Below are positions 42,696-51,449 of a stretch of 64,000 nt of DNA, piece after piece. This stretch comes from Brevibacillus_D fluminis_A. GTDB taxonomy: Bacteria > Bacillota > Bacilli > Brevibacillales > Brevibacillaceae. The stretch covers positions 5,822,001-5,886,000 of the forward strand of contig NZ_CM125436.1 in the NCBI RefSeq assembly GCF_052072235.1, in the 5' to 3' direction. The first letter of the stretch is position 1, and each line of letters starts with the position of its first letter. The notes below the pieces were generated by a model. It did not search any database. It had not been told where the DNA came from and was given only the letters and a program-made list of their open reading frames with translations. The position numbers were made by a program, and so were the translations under genes.

Positions 42696-43634
42696 TCACT
42701 TTCTCTTTTCCATTCTCTTTCGCAATCCGACCCCTAAATCCAAAATACCGAGTAAGCTAAGTATATAAGTTAGTAATGGAAAAATAAATAGAACGACTAC
42801 AAGCACTGGAGAGAGTTTTTTCCAACCCCTGCGGTATAAAACGTAAAAACAGAACGACAGCCCTTGCAGCATAAACACCATGTCCAGCATCACCTTGACG
42901 TTGTTCAAGGCACTCGACAGAAAGGTTTTCTCGGTCGCGTTACCAAACATCAAGAGTAGGAGCAAAGCCCCAAAATAATAATAGATGAGCGAACGAGGAA
43001 AATTCCAATCCCGAACAGGCTGCAAGCGAGGCAACGGCCGCTTGAGCAGATTGGAGGTGAGCCTTGCGAACCAGTGAACAACCGTACTCATGATAAAGCT
43101 GGTGGCGACGATGATCGACGGAAGCACCAATTCAAACAGCTTCAGCTGCATGTCAATCTCGCTTTTCCACTCTTCCTTGGTCAGCCATCCTGGTGTCGGC
43201 AGCGAGCCCGGACCGCTGATCAGCTGTTCCGTTGTCCGTTCCATCCCGGTGATGAGATCGACCCCGAATACATACTTGGTGAGCGCAAGCCCGAGAACAA
43301 GGGATACAAATGATGCTCCCGCACCGATGACGATCGCAGGAAGCGCCGACCGTCGCCGTTGGTACGTCCTTCCCATCATGCCACCAATGAAGCCAAACAT
43401 GATGGCCATCAAACTACCGCCAAGCCCGGCAAAGAAATAGCTGACGATCGCAAACAGCACGATAAACAAAAGCAGCTCTCGTCCGGTACTTCGCGATGCC
43501 AGCAAAACAAATGGTACTGGCACAAGCAAAAAGGCAAACATTCCTAAAATCGTATGTACGCTAATAAACAACAAGACCAGTGCAACGACCAGCAGGATTA
43601 CGTTTTCGACAATTGGTTTATTGCGAGTAGACAT
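42696..43634 (-). CDS. DUF2232 membrane protein (YybS-like)
   Basis: The 312-residue product has about seven or eight hydrophobic segments and a basic C-terminus (GLRKRMEKRK). DUF2232 proteins next to gdpP are widely conserved in Bacilli; they resemble small transporter S-components, but their role is not established. The start follows GGAGGAG. It forms an operon with gdpP. Confidence 0.9.
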   Translation of the reverse strand: MSTRNKPIVENVILLVVALVLLFISVHTILGMFAFLLVPVPFVLLASRSTGRELLLFIVLFAIVSYFFAGLGGSLMAIMFGFIGGMMGRTYQRRRSALPAIVIGAGASFVSLVLGLALTKYVFGVDLITGMERTTEQLISGPGSLPTPGWLTKEEWKSEIDMQLKLFELVLPSIIVATSFIMSTVVHWFARLTSNLLKRPLPRLQPVRDWNFPRSLIYYYFGALLLLLMFGNATEKTFLSSALNNVKVMLDMVFMLQGLSFCFYVLYRRGWKKLSPVLVVVLFIFPLLTYILSLLGILDLGVGLRKRMEKRK

Positions 43635-43767
43635 TGACCGCTACTCCTCCCGAACGTGGTAAACAAATTTTTCTCCAAATATCCCGTTTCATTGTACTGG
43701 GCATTACATAATTCTAGCATCTCTCGACAAAAAAGCAAACTGCCGCCCGTGGCGATGAATCCCAAAC

Positions 43768-43804
43768 AGAATGCTCCTCACAGGCGCGAACGCTTATATA
43801 TTCT
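43768..43804. repeat. dispersed palindrome family 2, copy 2 (one arm decayed)
   Basis: The right arm GCGCGAACGCTTATATATTCT (43784-43804) closely matches copy 1. The left arm keeps only AGAATG and GGCGC. It lies next to the terminator of the rpsR operon. Confidence 0.45.
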
Positions 43805-43811
43805 TACATGT

Positions 43812-43846
43812 AAAAAAGGCAGGCAGGGATTCCCTGCACTGCCTTC
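43812..43846 (-). terminator. terminator of the rpsF-ssb-rpsR operon
   Basis: On the minus strand GAAGGCAGTGCAGGG and CCCTGCCTGCCTT form a stem with one mismatch, followed by TTTTTTAC. Confidence 0.8.
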
Positions 43847-43867
43847 GAGCAATCGTATGAGCAACGA

Positions 43868-44098
43868 TTATTCTGCTGTATATGGTAACAATGCTACCTG
43901 ACGGGAACGCTTGATCGCGATTGTCAGGGCACGTTGATACTTCGCAGAAGTACCAGTTACACGACGTGGCAAAATTTTACCACGCTCACTGATGAATTTT
44001 TTCAAGAGATCGATGTCTTTATAGTCGATTTTCTTGATTTTGTTAACAGTGAAGTAACAAACTTTACGACGTTTATTCGGACGTCCTTTGCGTGCCAT
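43868..44098 (-). CDS. rpsR: 30S ribosomal protein S18
   Basis: This small-subunit protein pairs with S6 on the ribosome platform. The 76-residue basic product has the typical VCYFTVNKIKKIDYKD start and the C-terminal RVTGTSAKYQRALTIAIKRS. The start follows GGAGGGAC. It is the third gene of rpsF-ssb-rpsR, 42 bases after ssb. Confidence 0.98.
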   Translation of the reverse strand: MARKGRPNKRRKVCYFTVNKIKKIDYKDIDLLKKFISERGKILPRRVTGTSAKYQRALTIAIKRSRQVALLPYTAE

Positions 44099-44140
44099 GT
44101 AAGTCCCTCCTTTGCAGGAATGTGAAAGTTATCTTACGTT

Positions 44141-44614
44141 TTAGAACGGCAAGTCATCATCAGAAATGTTGATCGGCTTGCCAGCATCGGCGAACGGATC
44201 ACCAAACGGATCATAGTCATTACCTTTAGCAGGCGGTTTTGCTCCGCCGCCTCCGCCCCCGCCAAAAGCAGGGTCAAAACCGGAGCCTTCATTGCCAGAT
44301 CGCGCGCCCAGGAATTGGACGTTTTCTGCTACAACTTCAGTTACATATACTTTTCTGCCTTCTTTGTTGTCATAAGATCTAGTCTGCAAACGACCTTCTA
44401 CGGCAGCTTGTCTTCCTTTACGCAAATAAGATGCGCACAGGTCGGCTAGTTTTTGCCAAACAACAATATTAATGAAGTCAGTCTCGCGTTCTCCCGCTTG
44501 GTTTGCACGTGGGCGGCTGACGGCCAATGTAAAGGTTGCAACAGCTACACCGTTAGGAGTATAACGCAGTTCTGGATCTTTTGTCAGGTTACCGATAAGA
44601 ATGACTCGATTCAC
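44141..44614 (-). CDS. ssb: single-stranded DNA-binding protein
   Basis: SSB protects single-stranded DNA and recruits replication and repair proteins. The 157-residue product has an OB-fold (about 1-105, MNRVILIGNLTKDPELRYTP), a Gly/Pro-rich linker and the acidic C-terminal tip DDDLPF that binds partners. It lies between rpsF and rpsR as in most Bacillota. Confidence 0.98.
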   Translation of the reverse strand: MNRVILIGNLTKDPELRYTPNGVAVATFTLAVSRPRANQAGERETDFINIVVWQKLADLCASYLRKGRQAAVEGRLQTRSYDNKEGRKVYVTEVVAENVQFLGARSGNEGSGFDPAFGGGGGGGAKPPAKGNDYDPFGDPFADAGKPINISDDDLPF

Positions 44615-44645
44615 CGCGGGTCCCTCTCTCCCTCAAAACGACGAA

Positions 44646-44933
44646 TTACTGGTCTTCACGAACGAAGAGAAAACGAATTACGTCGTCATTGATTTTCATC
44701 AAACGCTCTGCTTCAGCAACAGCGTCAGCGTTAGCTTTGAAGTTCATCAAAACGTAGAAGCCTTCACGGAACTTCTTGATTTCATACGCAAGACGACGCT
44801 TGCCCATTTCTTGAAGCTTGGTGATTTCACCACCGAAGTTAGTAACGACATCGCTATAACGCGCAACGTTCGCTTTCACTTTCTCTTCTTCAAGGTCTGG
44901 ACGCAACACGTACATTACCTCGTATTGACGCAT
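44646..44933 (-). CDS. rpsF: 30S ribosomal protein S6
   Basis: The 95-residue product (MRQYEVMYVLRPDLEEEKV, ending RFLFVREDQ) is the S6 ferredoxin-like fold. The start follows AAAGGAGGTG. It is the first gene of rpsF-ssb-rpsR. The leader upstream may be the S6:S18 autoregulatory RNA. Confidence 0.98.
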   Translation of the reverse strand: MRQYEVMYVLRPDLEEEKVKANVARYSDVVTNFGGEITKLQEMGKRRLAYEIKKFREGFYVLMNFKANADAVAEAERLMKINDDVIRFLFVREDQ

Positions 44934-45061
44934 CCTTGTTCACCTCCTTTTGGACTAAACGGCCCTGTTCGGGCAAGGAGCGAGTGCTGAAACGCATAAA
45001 CTATGCACCCCAAAAAATACTCGCATTTCGATATTATATCAAACCGTGCCCAGTCAAGCAA
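44934..45061 (-). promoter_or_regulatory. rpsF promoter and possible S6:S18-binding leader
   Basis: On the minus strand -35 TTGCTT (45056-45061) and -10 TATAAT (45033-45038) are 17 bases apart. The leader of about 90 bases contains GCCC-GAACA-GGGC directly followed by CCG, similar to the hairpin with CCG recognised by the S6:S18 pair. The promoter is clear; the RNA element is a candidate. Confidence 0.6.
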
Positions 45062-45070
45062 GATTTTTTC

Positions 45071-46171
45071 TTATACATTGAAACGGAAATGCATGACATC
45101 TCCATCTTGCACAACATACTCTTTGCCTTCCAGGCGATATTTGCCGCGTTCGCGTGCAACGGCTACCGTGCCAGCATCGACAAGGTCCGTATAGGCGACG
45201 ACTTCTGCACGGATAAAGCCGCGTTCAAAGTCAGTATGGATCACGCCAGCCGCTTGCGGAGCTTTCATTCCTTTGCGGATCGTCCACGCGCGCACTTCTT
45301 GTACGCCAGCCGTGAAATACGTCACCAGACCAAGCAATTCGTAGGCTGCACGGATGAGACGGTCGAGTCCGGACTCTTGCAGGCCCAGCTCTTCGAGGAA
45401 CATTGCTTTGTCCTCGCCTTCCAACTCGGCGATTTCGGATTCTACTTTTGCACTGATGATGACGACTTGCGCGCCTTCTTTTGCTGCATGCTCACGAACC
45501 GCTTGCACGTGCGGGTTGCTGTCAGCCGTATGAATTCCGTCCTCAGCGACGTTGCATACATACAGCATCGGCTTGATCGTCAAAAGATGCAGATCGCGAA
45601 CCAGTTTCGTTTCTTCTTCATCAAGCCCTATGCTTCTCGCAGCGTTTCCTTCTTCGAAAGCAGCCTTCAGCTTTTCCAAAACGTCCAATTCTTGTTTGGC
45701 TTCTTTGTCGCCGGCTTTTACTTTGCGGCCGATCCGCTCGATGCGGCGCTCTACAGAGTCCAGGTCTGCGAAAACAAGCTCAAGGTTGATCGTTTCGATA
45801 TCGCTGAGCGGGTCTACTTTGCCCGCTACGTGTGTGATGTTCTCATCTTCAAAGCAGCGAACAACCTGGCAAATCGCATCCACTTCACGAATGTGTCCGA
45901 GAAATTGGTTGCCCAATCCTTCCCCTCTGCTTGCCCCTTTAACCAGACCGGCGATGTCGACGAATTCAAACGCAGTTGGAACAACCTTGTTTGGCACAAC
46001 AATCTCGGTCAATTTGGTTAAACGCGGATCTGGCACTTCCACGATACCTACGTTTGGATCGATCGTACAGAACGGATAGTTGGCCGACTCCGCGCCTGCT
46101 TGGGTAATGGCGTTAAACAACGTCGATTTACCTACGTTCGGCAAACCAACAATACCGCATGAAGCACCCAT
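45071..46171 (-). CDS. ychF: redox-regulated ATPase YchF (Obg family)
   Basis: This ribosome-associated P-loop protein prefers ATP. The 366-residue product has G1 GLPNVGKST (about 8-16), the YchF-specific coiled-coil insertion (about 125-200) and a C-terminal TGS domain (VRAWTIRKGMKAPQAAGVIH, then EGKEYVVQDGDVMHFRFNV). It is yyaF of B. subtilis, at its usual place next to rpsF. It is transcribed separately from rpsF, which has its own promoter. Confidence 0.97.
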   Translation of the reverse strand: MGASCGIVGLPNVGKSTLFNAITQAGAESANYPFCTIDPNVGIVEVPDPRLTKLTEIVVPNKVVPTAFEFVDIAGLVKGASRGEGLGNQFLGHIREVDAICQVVRCFEDENITHVAGKVDPLSDIETINLELVFADLDSVERRIERIGRKVKAGDKEAKQELDVLEKLKAAFEEGNAARSIGLDEEETKLVRDLHLLTIKPMLYVCNVAEDGIHTADSNPHVQAVREHAAKEGAQVVIISAKVESEIAELEGEDKAMFLEELGLQESGLDRLIRAAYELLGLVTYFTAGVQEVRAWTIRKGMKAPQAAGVIHTDFERGFIRAEVVAYTDLVDAGTVAVARERGKYRLEGKEYVVQDGDVMHFRFNV

Positions 46172-46288
46172 CTATAATACACTCCTTATTTCCGTAATCA
46201 CATCCTTCTTAGTATAAAGATTTGTTTCTATGATTACAATCGCAGAAGACAAAGGCCTGTGCAAGAAAAGTTGGAAATACGCGATCCG

Positions 46289-48190
46289 TTATTTTTCCGC
46301 ACTGAGCTTTTCCAGCTCATTCAGCGTCTCCTCAAAGATTTTCATCGCCTGATCGATCGGCTTTGAGGTGGACATGTCCACACCCGCTCTCTTCAAAATC
46401 GCGATGGGCGAATCCGAGCTGCCAGCAGACAAAAAGTTTTCCCTTATGCGATCCACCGCCGGCTTGCCTTCATCCAGCACCTGTTTGGCCAACGCTTGCG
46501 ATGCAGCGAAGCTCGTCGCATATTGATAGACATAGAAATCGGAATAAAAATGCGGGATGCGCGCCCATTCCATGGCGATCTCCTGATCGGAAACCACGTT
46601 TTTGCCGTAATATTTTTTGTTCAGCTCGAGATACAGTCCTTTGAGCGCTTCGGCATTCAGCGATTCACCCGCTTGCTCCTTTTCATGGATCAGCCTTTCG
46701 AATTCAGCGAACTGCGCCTGTCTGAACAAAGTGGTCCGGAACGTGTCCAGGTAATGATTCAGCAGGTACATTTTCTCCTGCTTTGTTTTGGCTTTGGCAT
46801 ACATGCTCTTGAACAGCAGCGTTTCATTCAACGTGGAGGCTACCTCGGCGGTAAAGGTGGCATAACCGGCATTCGTATACGGTTGTTTTTTGTTTGTATA
46901 GTACGAATGCATTGCATGGCCCAACTCGTGGGCAAGCGTTGAGACGTCATCGAAGGTGCCTTGATAATTCAGCAGCAAATACGGATGAACGTCATAGGAA
47001 CCCATTTGATAGGCCCCTGTGCGTTTGTCTTCTGTGGAATAAACGTCGATCCAGCCGCCATCAAAGCCTTCCTGCAGCGCCTTTACATACGGATCGCCCA
47101 ACGGTTGCAGCCCTTCCAATACCAGTTCCTTTGCCTTTTCATACGGAATGTACGCCGTATCCGCCTTGACGATCGGCGTGTAAATATCGTACATGTGCAA
47201 TTCTTTTGCCCCGAGCAGTTTTTTCTTTAGCCCCATATACCGATGAAGCAGCGGCAAGTGAGCATGGACCGTTTCGATCAGCTCATCGTACACTTTCGGC
47301 GGGATATCGTTCGGAATCAGGCTCGCTTCCAGGGCAGATTTGAATTTGCGGGCTTTTGCATAATAGTTGTCTGCTTTCACTTGAGCCCCCAACGTTTGGG
47401 CGAAAGAATCCTGAAAGCCTGCCAGCGTCTGGTAATACGCCATAAAGGCATCTTTTCTTACCCGCGGGTCTTGGCTTTCAACATAGGAGACATAGTTAGC
47501 CGGAGTCAGCTGGACCTCCTGCCCTTTTTCATCTTTGATCTTTGGCAGCTTCACGTCTTTGGACAGCATTCGGAACACGCCTTCGGGCATCCCGGCAAGC
47601 GGTGCTGATTGTGCCAGCAGCTCCTCCATTTCCTTTGGCAGTGAATACTGTTTGGTGCGCAGCATGTTGCCAACAAACACCCGGAAATCAGCCAGTTCCT
47701 TTTCTTTCAGATAGGCTTGGATTGTGGCGGTTGGAACGGCCACGATCTCAGGTGTCACCCAAGCTGTCTTCTCGCTGATCAGTGTCTGCAAATTGCTGAC
47801 CCGGTCACTCATTTCTTGCAGCTCCGGATTTGCTGAATTCACGTCAAAAGACAGCGATGCGTATAAAGAAACCTTTTCAAACATGCGCATTAAATCGGCA
47901 TAATCCCGCAGAACGGATGCCAGATTCGCAGCGGAAGCGGCAAGCGTCCCCTGTTTTTTCCCAAAGCTTTTGGCCAGCTTCTCTACTTTTTGGTAATCGG
48001 CTTCCCACGATTTTTTATCGGGATAAATATGTGTAAGATCCCATTTGTACTTTCCCGGAATCTCCGTTCTCGTCTTATAGTGCGGGACTTGCTTGCCTGC
48101 AGCGGCCTGACTCAATGGAATGAATGGTGCTGATACAACGGCAAACGAAAAAACCGCGGCCGTCACCGCAAACAATACTGACTTTTTCAT
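46289..48190 (-). CDS. pepF: oligoendopeptidase F with signal peptide (M3 family)
   Basis: This zinc metallopeptidase cleaves short peptides. The 633-residue product has the M3 motif HELGHAMHSYYT (about residue 425) and the full M3B helical fold. Unlike the usual cytosolic PepF of about 600 residues, it starts with a signal peptide: KK at the N-terminus, a hydrophobic core (about 5-22) and a likely cut after SQAAA. It should therefore act outside the cell. ATG 48190 follows AGGAGGA. Confidence 0.94.
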   Translation of the reverse strand: MKKSVLFAVTAAVFSFAVVSAPFIPLSQAAAGKQVPHYKTRTEIPGKYKWDLTHIYPDKKSWEADYQKVEKLAKSFGKKQGTLAASAANLASVLRDYADLMRMFEKVSLYASLSFDVNSANPELQEMSDRVSNLQTLISEKTAWVTPEIVAVPTATIQAYLKEKELADFRVFVGNMLRTKQYSLPKEMEELLAQSAPLAGMPEGVFRMLSKDVKLPKIKDEKGQEVQLTPANYVSYVESQDPRVRKDAFMAYYQTLAGFQDSFAQTLGAQVKADNYYAKARKFKSALEASLIPNDIPPKVYDELIETVHAHLPLLHRYMGLKKKLLGAKELHMYDIYTPIVKADTAYIPYEKAKELVLEGLQPLGDPYVKALQEGFDGGWIDVYSTEDKRTGAYQMGSYDVHPYLLLNYQGTFDDVSTLAHELGHAMHSYYTNKKQPYTNAGYATFTAEVASTLNETLLFKSMYAKAKTKQEKMYLLNHYLDTFRTTLFRQAQFAEFERLIHEKEQAGESLNAEALKGLYLELNKKYYGKNVVSDQEIAMEWARIPHFYSDFYVYQYATSFAASQALAKQVLDEGKPAVDRIRENFLSAGSSDSPIAILKRAGVDMSTSKPIDQAMKIFEETLNELEKLSAEK

Positions 48191-48202
48191 AGCGTGTTCC
48201 TC

Positions 48203-48388
48203 CTATCCACAGGCTCCAAGCAGAAAATTTTTATAAATCAGATATCACAAATCGAGAAACTATCCCCGCTTGTTGATAACTTTGTGGATAAAACTATTGT
48301 CCACTCCGGTTATCCTTGGGGATATCTTTTAGTTTGGGCACAAAAGCTGCTTTTTTATCCACATTTTTTGTGGATTAGTTGTGCATAA
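48203..48388. other. cluster of DnaA boxes
   Basis: Exact TTATNCACA boxes lie at 48283-48291 (minus), 48355-48363 (plus) and 48380-48388 (minus, TTATGCACA). One-mismatch boxes lie at 48203-48211 and 48369-48377. The stretch is AT-rich and gene-free. dnaA is not nearby in the window, so this is a secondary DnaA cluster rather than an obvious oriC. It may control initiation or the flanking genes. Confidence 0.65.
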
Positions 48389-48560
48389 CTTAACCTCCTC
48401 GAATGGACTGTTAACAAAGTGGCAGGTTGCTCATTCTCTCCTGCGTTTTGCCGGCTTCCCTACTCCTCAAGCGATTTTTGCAAAATGGGCGCCTGCCCAT
48501 AGCCGTTCGCCTATTCCTCTCATACGATAGCATGTGAAAAGTTCGTTGGAGGTGCTTGCG

Positions 48561-48647
48561 ATGAGTCCGTTTAACAACAACAACAATAGCTTTGTCTTGA
48601 TCCTCGTCCTGTTCATTTTGCTCGTTATTGTCGGTTCCGCTAATTAA
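48561..48647 (+). CDS. YjcZ-type sporulation peptide (28 aa)
   Basis: ATG 48561 follows TTGGAGGTG. The peptide has an Asn-rich start (MSPFNNNNNSF) and a hydrophobic segment (VLILVLFILLVIVGSAN), the layout of the YjcZ family of tiny sporulation proteins in Bacilli and Brevibacilli. Role and location in the spore are not known in detail. It is transcribed alone and ends at a bidirectional terminator. Confidence 0.8.
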   Translation: MSPFNNNNNSFVLILVLFILLVIVGSAN

Positions 48648-48662
48648 TTCGTCCCCGCTAAA

Positions 48663-48702
48663 AACAAAGGATGCCAGCCGATTGTGTGCTGCATCCTTTG
48701 TT
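48663..48702. terminator. bidirectional terminator between the YjcZ-type gene and the SbsA-Ig-like gene
   Basis: AACAAAGGATGC (48663-48674) pairs perfectly with GCATCCTTTGTT (48691-48702). T-rich tails follow on both strands. Confidence 0.8.
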
Positions 48703-48714
48703 GTTTCCGATTCG

Positions 48715-49845
48715 TTATTTTCCGCCTGTGGAAAACATGATCTGTGTCGACCGGTTCAGATTGCCCGCTTCATCTTTGACCAGGCTGTTCGGAAACAATA
48801 TGGAATACGTCGTGTACGGAGCAAGTTTTCCTTTCGCCCGCAATGTAATCGTCCGTGATTGTTTGTTCCATGTAGCCGAATAGGATACCATCCCTCCATG
48901 CTCATCTTTCCAGATTGCCAGCCCGATCACCTCCGCATTGGCAAGCTCGGCACCATTTGCCGCCACGACATTCTCGCCGAATTGAATCGTTACATTCGAA
49001 TTGAGAGACACATTTTTTGAACCATTCGCCGGCCAAATTGTCACTGCAGGAGGAATGAGATCCTGTTGTGCTGCTGTTGTGAAAGAGAAAGAAAACTGGC
49101 CGTTTTTTGAGCCTTGACGATCCATTAGCGATTTTTCTGCCAGTACGACCGTGTAGCGCATCCCCGCTTGCAGGTTTCCTTCGGGATCGAGCGTAACCCG
49201 CATGCTTTTTGCATCCCAAAACGGCTCGAATTTTACTTTTTTCTGATCTTTATCGGTTATTTCAATCGCCTTTTCCCACGTGCTTTTTGTAATCGGCTTG
49301 CCGCTCGGCAGTTGAATGGCTTTGTTGAAGGTGAGAGTGATGGGGCTGCTGGCTGCTACATTCTGCGCCAAGTTTGAGGGTGTAGTGACAATGAGGAACT
49401 CCGGCTCCCGCGGCTCGGTCGTAAACCGTGCCTCCTCCGCACCATTCAGCTTTCCATCCGCATCTTTTACCGTCCCGGGAAAAAGCTTTAGGGCAAAATC
49501 GGTTTGATAGGGAAGCTGCTGTACCGGTTTTAGCGTAAGCTTTCGTTTCGTAGGGCTCCAACTGTATGTGGTTTCAAGCTTCTTCCCTGTCCGCGCATCG
49601 ATCAGTGCAGCAATGGTTTCCGCCTTTTTGGAGGTAAGCGCCTCGCCGTTTGCAAGCTTTACCTTGGAGCGGAACGTCAGGCTTATCTCCCCTTTCACCG
49701 AAATAGCTGATGCGCCGTGAACGGGGATGAATGTCGCCATGCTTTTCTCCGCTTCTTTTGCCATCACCGGTGATACCGATTGCATTATGATCAAAAGGAT
49801 GCCAACCACCACCAGCAGATACCGCTTCACACTCCACAGCCTCAT
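48715..49845 (-). CDS. secreted protein with three SbsA-Ig-like (Big_5) repeats
   Basis: ATG 49845 follows AAAAAAGGGGG. The 376-residue product has a signal peptide (hydrophobic about 11-27, likely cut after VMA) and three Ig-like repeats of the Big_5 type (about 40-140, 145-255 and 265-375), recognised by TFRSKVKLANGEAL, LTFNKAIQLPSGKP and IQFGENVVAANGAE. Such domains occur in S-layer and surface proteins. No catalytic domain is present, so a structural or binding role on the cell surface is likely. Confidence 0.85.
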   Translation of the reverse strand: MRLWSVKRYLLVVVGILLIIMQSVSPVMAKEAEKSMATFIPVHGASAISVKGEISLTFRSKVKLANGEALTSKKAETIAALIDARTGKKLETTYSWSPTKRKLTLKPVQQLPYQTDFALKLFPGTVKDADGKLNGAEEARFTTEPREPEFLIVTTPSNLAQNVAASSPITLTFNKAIQLPSGKPITKSTWEKAIEITDKDQKKVKFEPFWDAKSMRVTLDPEGNLQAGMRYTVVLAEKSLMDRQGSKNGQFSFSFTTAAQQDLIPPAVTIWPANGSKNVSLNSNVTIQFGENVVAANGAELANAEVIGLAIWKDEHGGMVSYSATWNKQSRTITLRAKGKLAPYTTYSILFPNSLVKDEAGNLNRSTQIMFSTGGK

Positions 49846-49918
49846 AACAAAACCCCCTTTTTTCCTTGTTCCCGAATTATAGGAAAAGAAAAAAAGGGGG
49901 TGCAAATATTTTTCAGGC

Positions 49919-50131
49919 TTATTCTTCTTTGGGCTCCGTTGACTGCAGCACCTTTTTCATTTTGCGTTCGAACTCCAGGCGCGGAATCATGACGCTATGA
50001 TCGCATCCTGTGCATTTGATCCGGATATCCATCCCCATCCGAATCACCTTCCATGCATTTGTGCCACACGGGTGCGCTTTTTTCATCTGCACCACATCAC
50101 CTAATTGAAACTGTTTTCTCTCCACATCCAT
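49919..50131 (-). CDS. DUF951 family protein (YyzM-like)
   Basis: The 70-residue product contains the family signature VQMKKAHPCGTNAWKVIRMG and a C-x2-C pair (KCTGCDHS), suggesting metal or nucleic-acid binding. DUF951 is conserved near yyaF/ychF in Bacillota, function unknown. It lies 9 bases after the MscS gene in the same direction, so the two are cotranscribed with DUF3343. Confidence 0.9.
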   Translation of the reverse strand: MDVERKQFQLGDVVQMKKAHPCGTNAWKVIRMGMDIRIKCTGCDHSVMIPRLEFERKMKKVLQSTEPKEE

Positions 50132-50140
50132 ACCCCTTTC

Positions 50141-51010
50141 TCAAGCGCGCTCTTTCGCATTCGGCATGGCGATCATTCTCGGGTATGGTACCTCAATGCC
50201 TCTTGCGGTGAATTCCGATTTGATGCTCGCACGCAACTGTCTTGCCACTCCATAGTGCGTATTCGGTTTGCATTCTGCCGTAACCCGAATGACAACCTCA
50301 GCCGGACCGAGCGATTGTACCCCCAGCACTTGCGGATCGCTCACAATGTTTTCATTTTCTTCTTTCACCTTTTTAGCGACTTCGGCGATGATTTCCTGCA
50401 CCCGATCCAGATTCTCTTCATACGCGACCGCGACATCAACCAATGCGACGGTATTTTGCAAAGAAAAGTTGGTCACCTGGGTGATTGTCCCGTTCGGAAT
50501 GATGTGGACTTCACCGGTTGCGCTCTTCAATTTGGTGATGCGCAAGCCAATTTCCATCACCGTCCCGCTAAACGCATTGATCGTCACCGCGTCTCCCACT
50601 GCAAACTGGTCTTCGAAAATGATGAAAAATCCAGTGATGACATCCCGCACAAGACTTTGGGCGCCAAAGCCGATGGCCAGGCCCAAAACCCCCGCGCTGA
50701 CCAACACCGGGCGCAAGTCAAAACCAAGCTGGTCGAGCACGAGCAGAACGGTCAGAAAAAACAGCACCCAGCGCGAAACATTGTTCACCAATACGCGCAG
50801 CGTCTCCAAACGCCGCTGGTCAATCTGCAGTTTGCCGCCTTCACGGTTGCGGAAGATCCGGTTGATCGCAGCTCGCGAAAGAGTAACCAAAACGCGCGAA
50901 ACGACGATGATCAGGAGAATTTTGATACAGACGCTCCCAATCTTCACCCATAAATCGGGGTTAAGCAAAAAATCGGTTATTTTGTCCACCTGTTTCAATT
51001 CTTCATTCAT
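50141..51010 (-). CDS. small-conductance mechanosensitive channel (MscS family)
   Basis: This membrane channel releases solutes on osmotic down-shock. The 289-residue product has three membrane segments (about 20-40, 72-92 and 100-125). The pore helix VSAGVLGLAIGFGAQSLVRD is followed by the beta domain and the C-terminal cage (CKPNTHYGVARQLRASIKSE). Its ATG overlaps the stop of the DUF3343 gene by 4 bases. A local operon DUF3343-mscS-DUF951 is likely. Confidence 0.94.
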   Translation of the reverse strand: MNEELKQVDKITDFLLNPDLWVKIGSVCIKILLIIVVSRVLVTLSRAAINRIFRNREGGKLQIDQRRLETLRVLVNNVSRWVLFFLTVLLVLDQLGFDLRPVLVSAGVLGLAIGFGAQSLVRDVITGFFIIFEDQFAVGDAVTINAFSGTVMEIGLRITKLKSATGEVHIIPNGTITQVTNFSLQNTVALVDVAVAYEENLDRVQEIIAEVAKKVKEENENIVSDPQVLGVQSLGPAEVVIRVTAECKPNTHYGVARQLRASIKSEFTARGIEVPYPRMIAMPNAKERA

Positions 51011-51279
51011 TCTTTTCTCTCTCCCTGCTGATCTATCTCTACATAGCCATCTGAGAATTTGCGAAAAAATCCGCGGATCTCTACTTGTTGTTCAACAACG
51101 ATCTCTCGGGCAGTCGGGTAATCCGTCAGTGGAAATTCTATAGATAACGCGCAGCCAGCCGTAACCTCTTTTGGCGTTGGCCGCGTATCGATATCGATGT
51201 CAGCATACTCCAGCAGCATTTCTGCGCGCAACGCCTGCTGTGTGGAATCAAATGCGATCAAAACCGTATCGTCTGGCAC
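51007..51279 (-). CDS. DUF3343 protein, putative sulfur/selenium-carrier-like
   Basis: GTG 51279 is preferred because AAAGGGGAG lies 7-8 bases upstream; the ATG at 51306 lacks a ribosome site. The 90-residue product (PDDTVLIAFDSTQQALRAEM...TAGCALSIEF) matches the DUF3343 pattern with its single conserved Cys. Family members are proposed to carry sulfur or selenium and often co-occur with a class-V cysteine desulfurase, one of which lies at 53820-54971. Confidence 0.82.
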   Translation of the reverse strand: MPDDTVLIAFDSTQQALRAEMLLEYADIDIDTRPTPKEVTAGCALSIEFPLTDYPTAREIVVEQQVEIRGFFRKFSDGYVEIDQQGERKE

Positions 51280-51449
51280 TGCTCGTCTCCCCTTTCCTCT
51301 CACCATTTTACTTGTTGGTTGCTTAGGTTTCCAGCCTTAGCACCACTTCTCCCTCTTTTCTGTCCAATCCGGCGGCAAATTTCCGAAATATGTATAAAAT
51401 TCGTGCTCTGTCCATATACTGTGAATACTTCTCTCTACAGGAGGTAGCC

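Noticed and set aside
48203..48388. DnaA-box cluster as the chromosome origin itself
   Set aside because: Gene order places dnaA-dnaN and oriC beyond jag at the right edge; no dnaA here.
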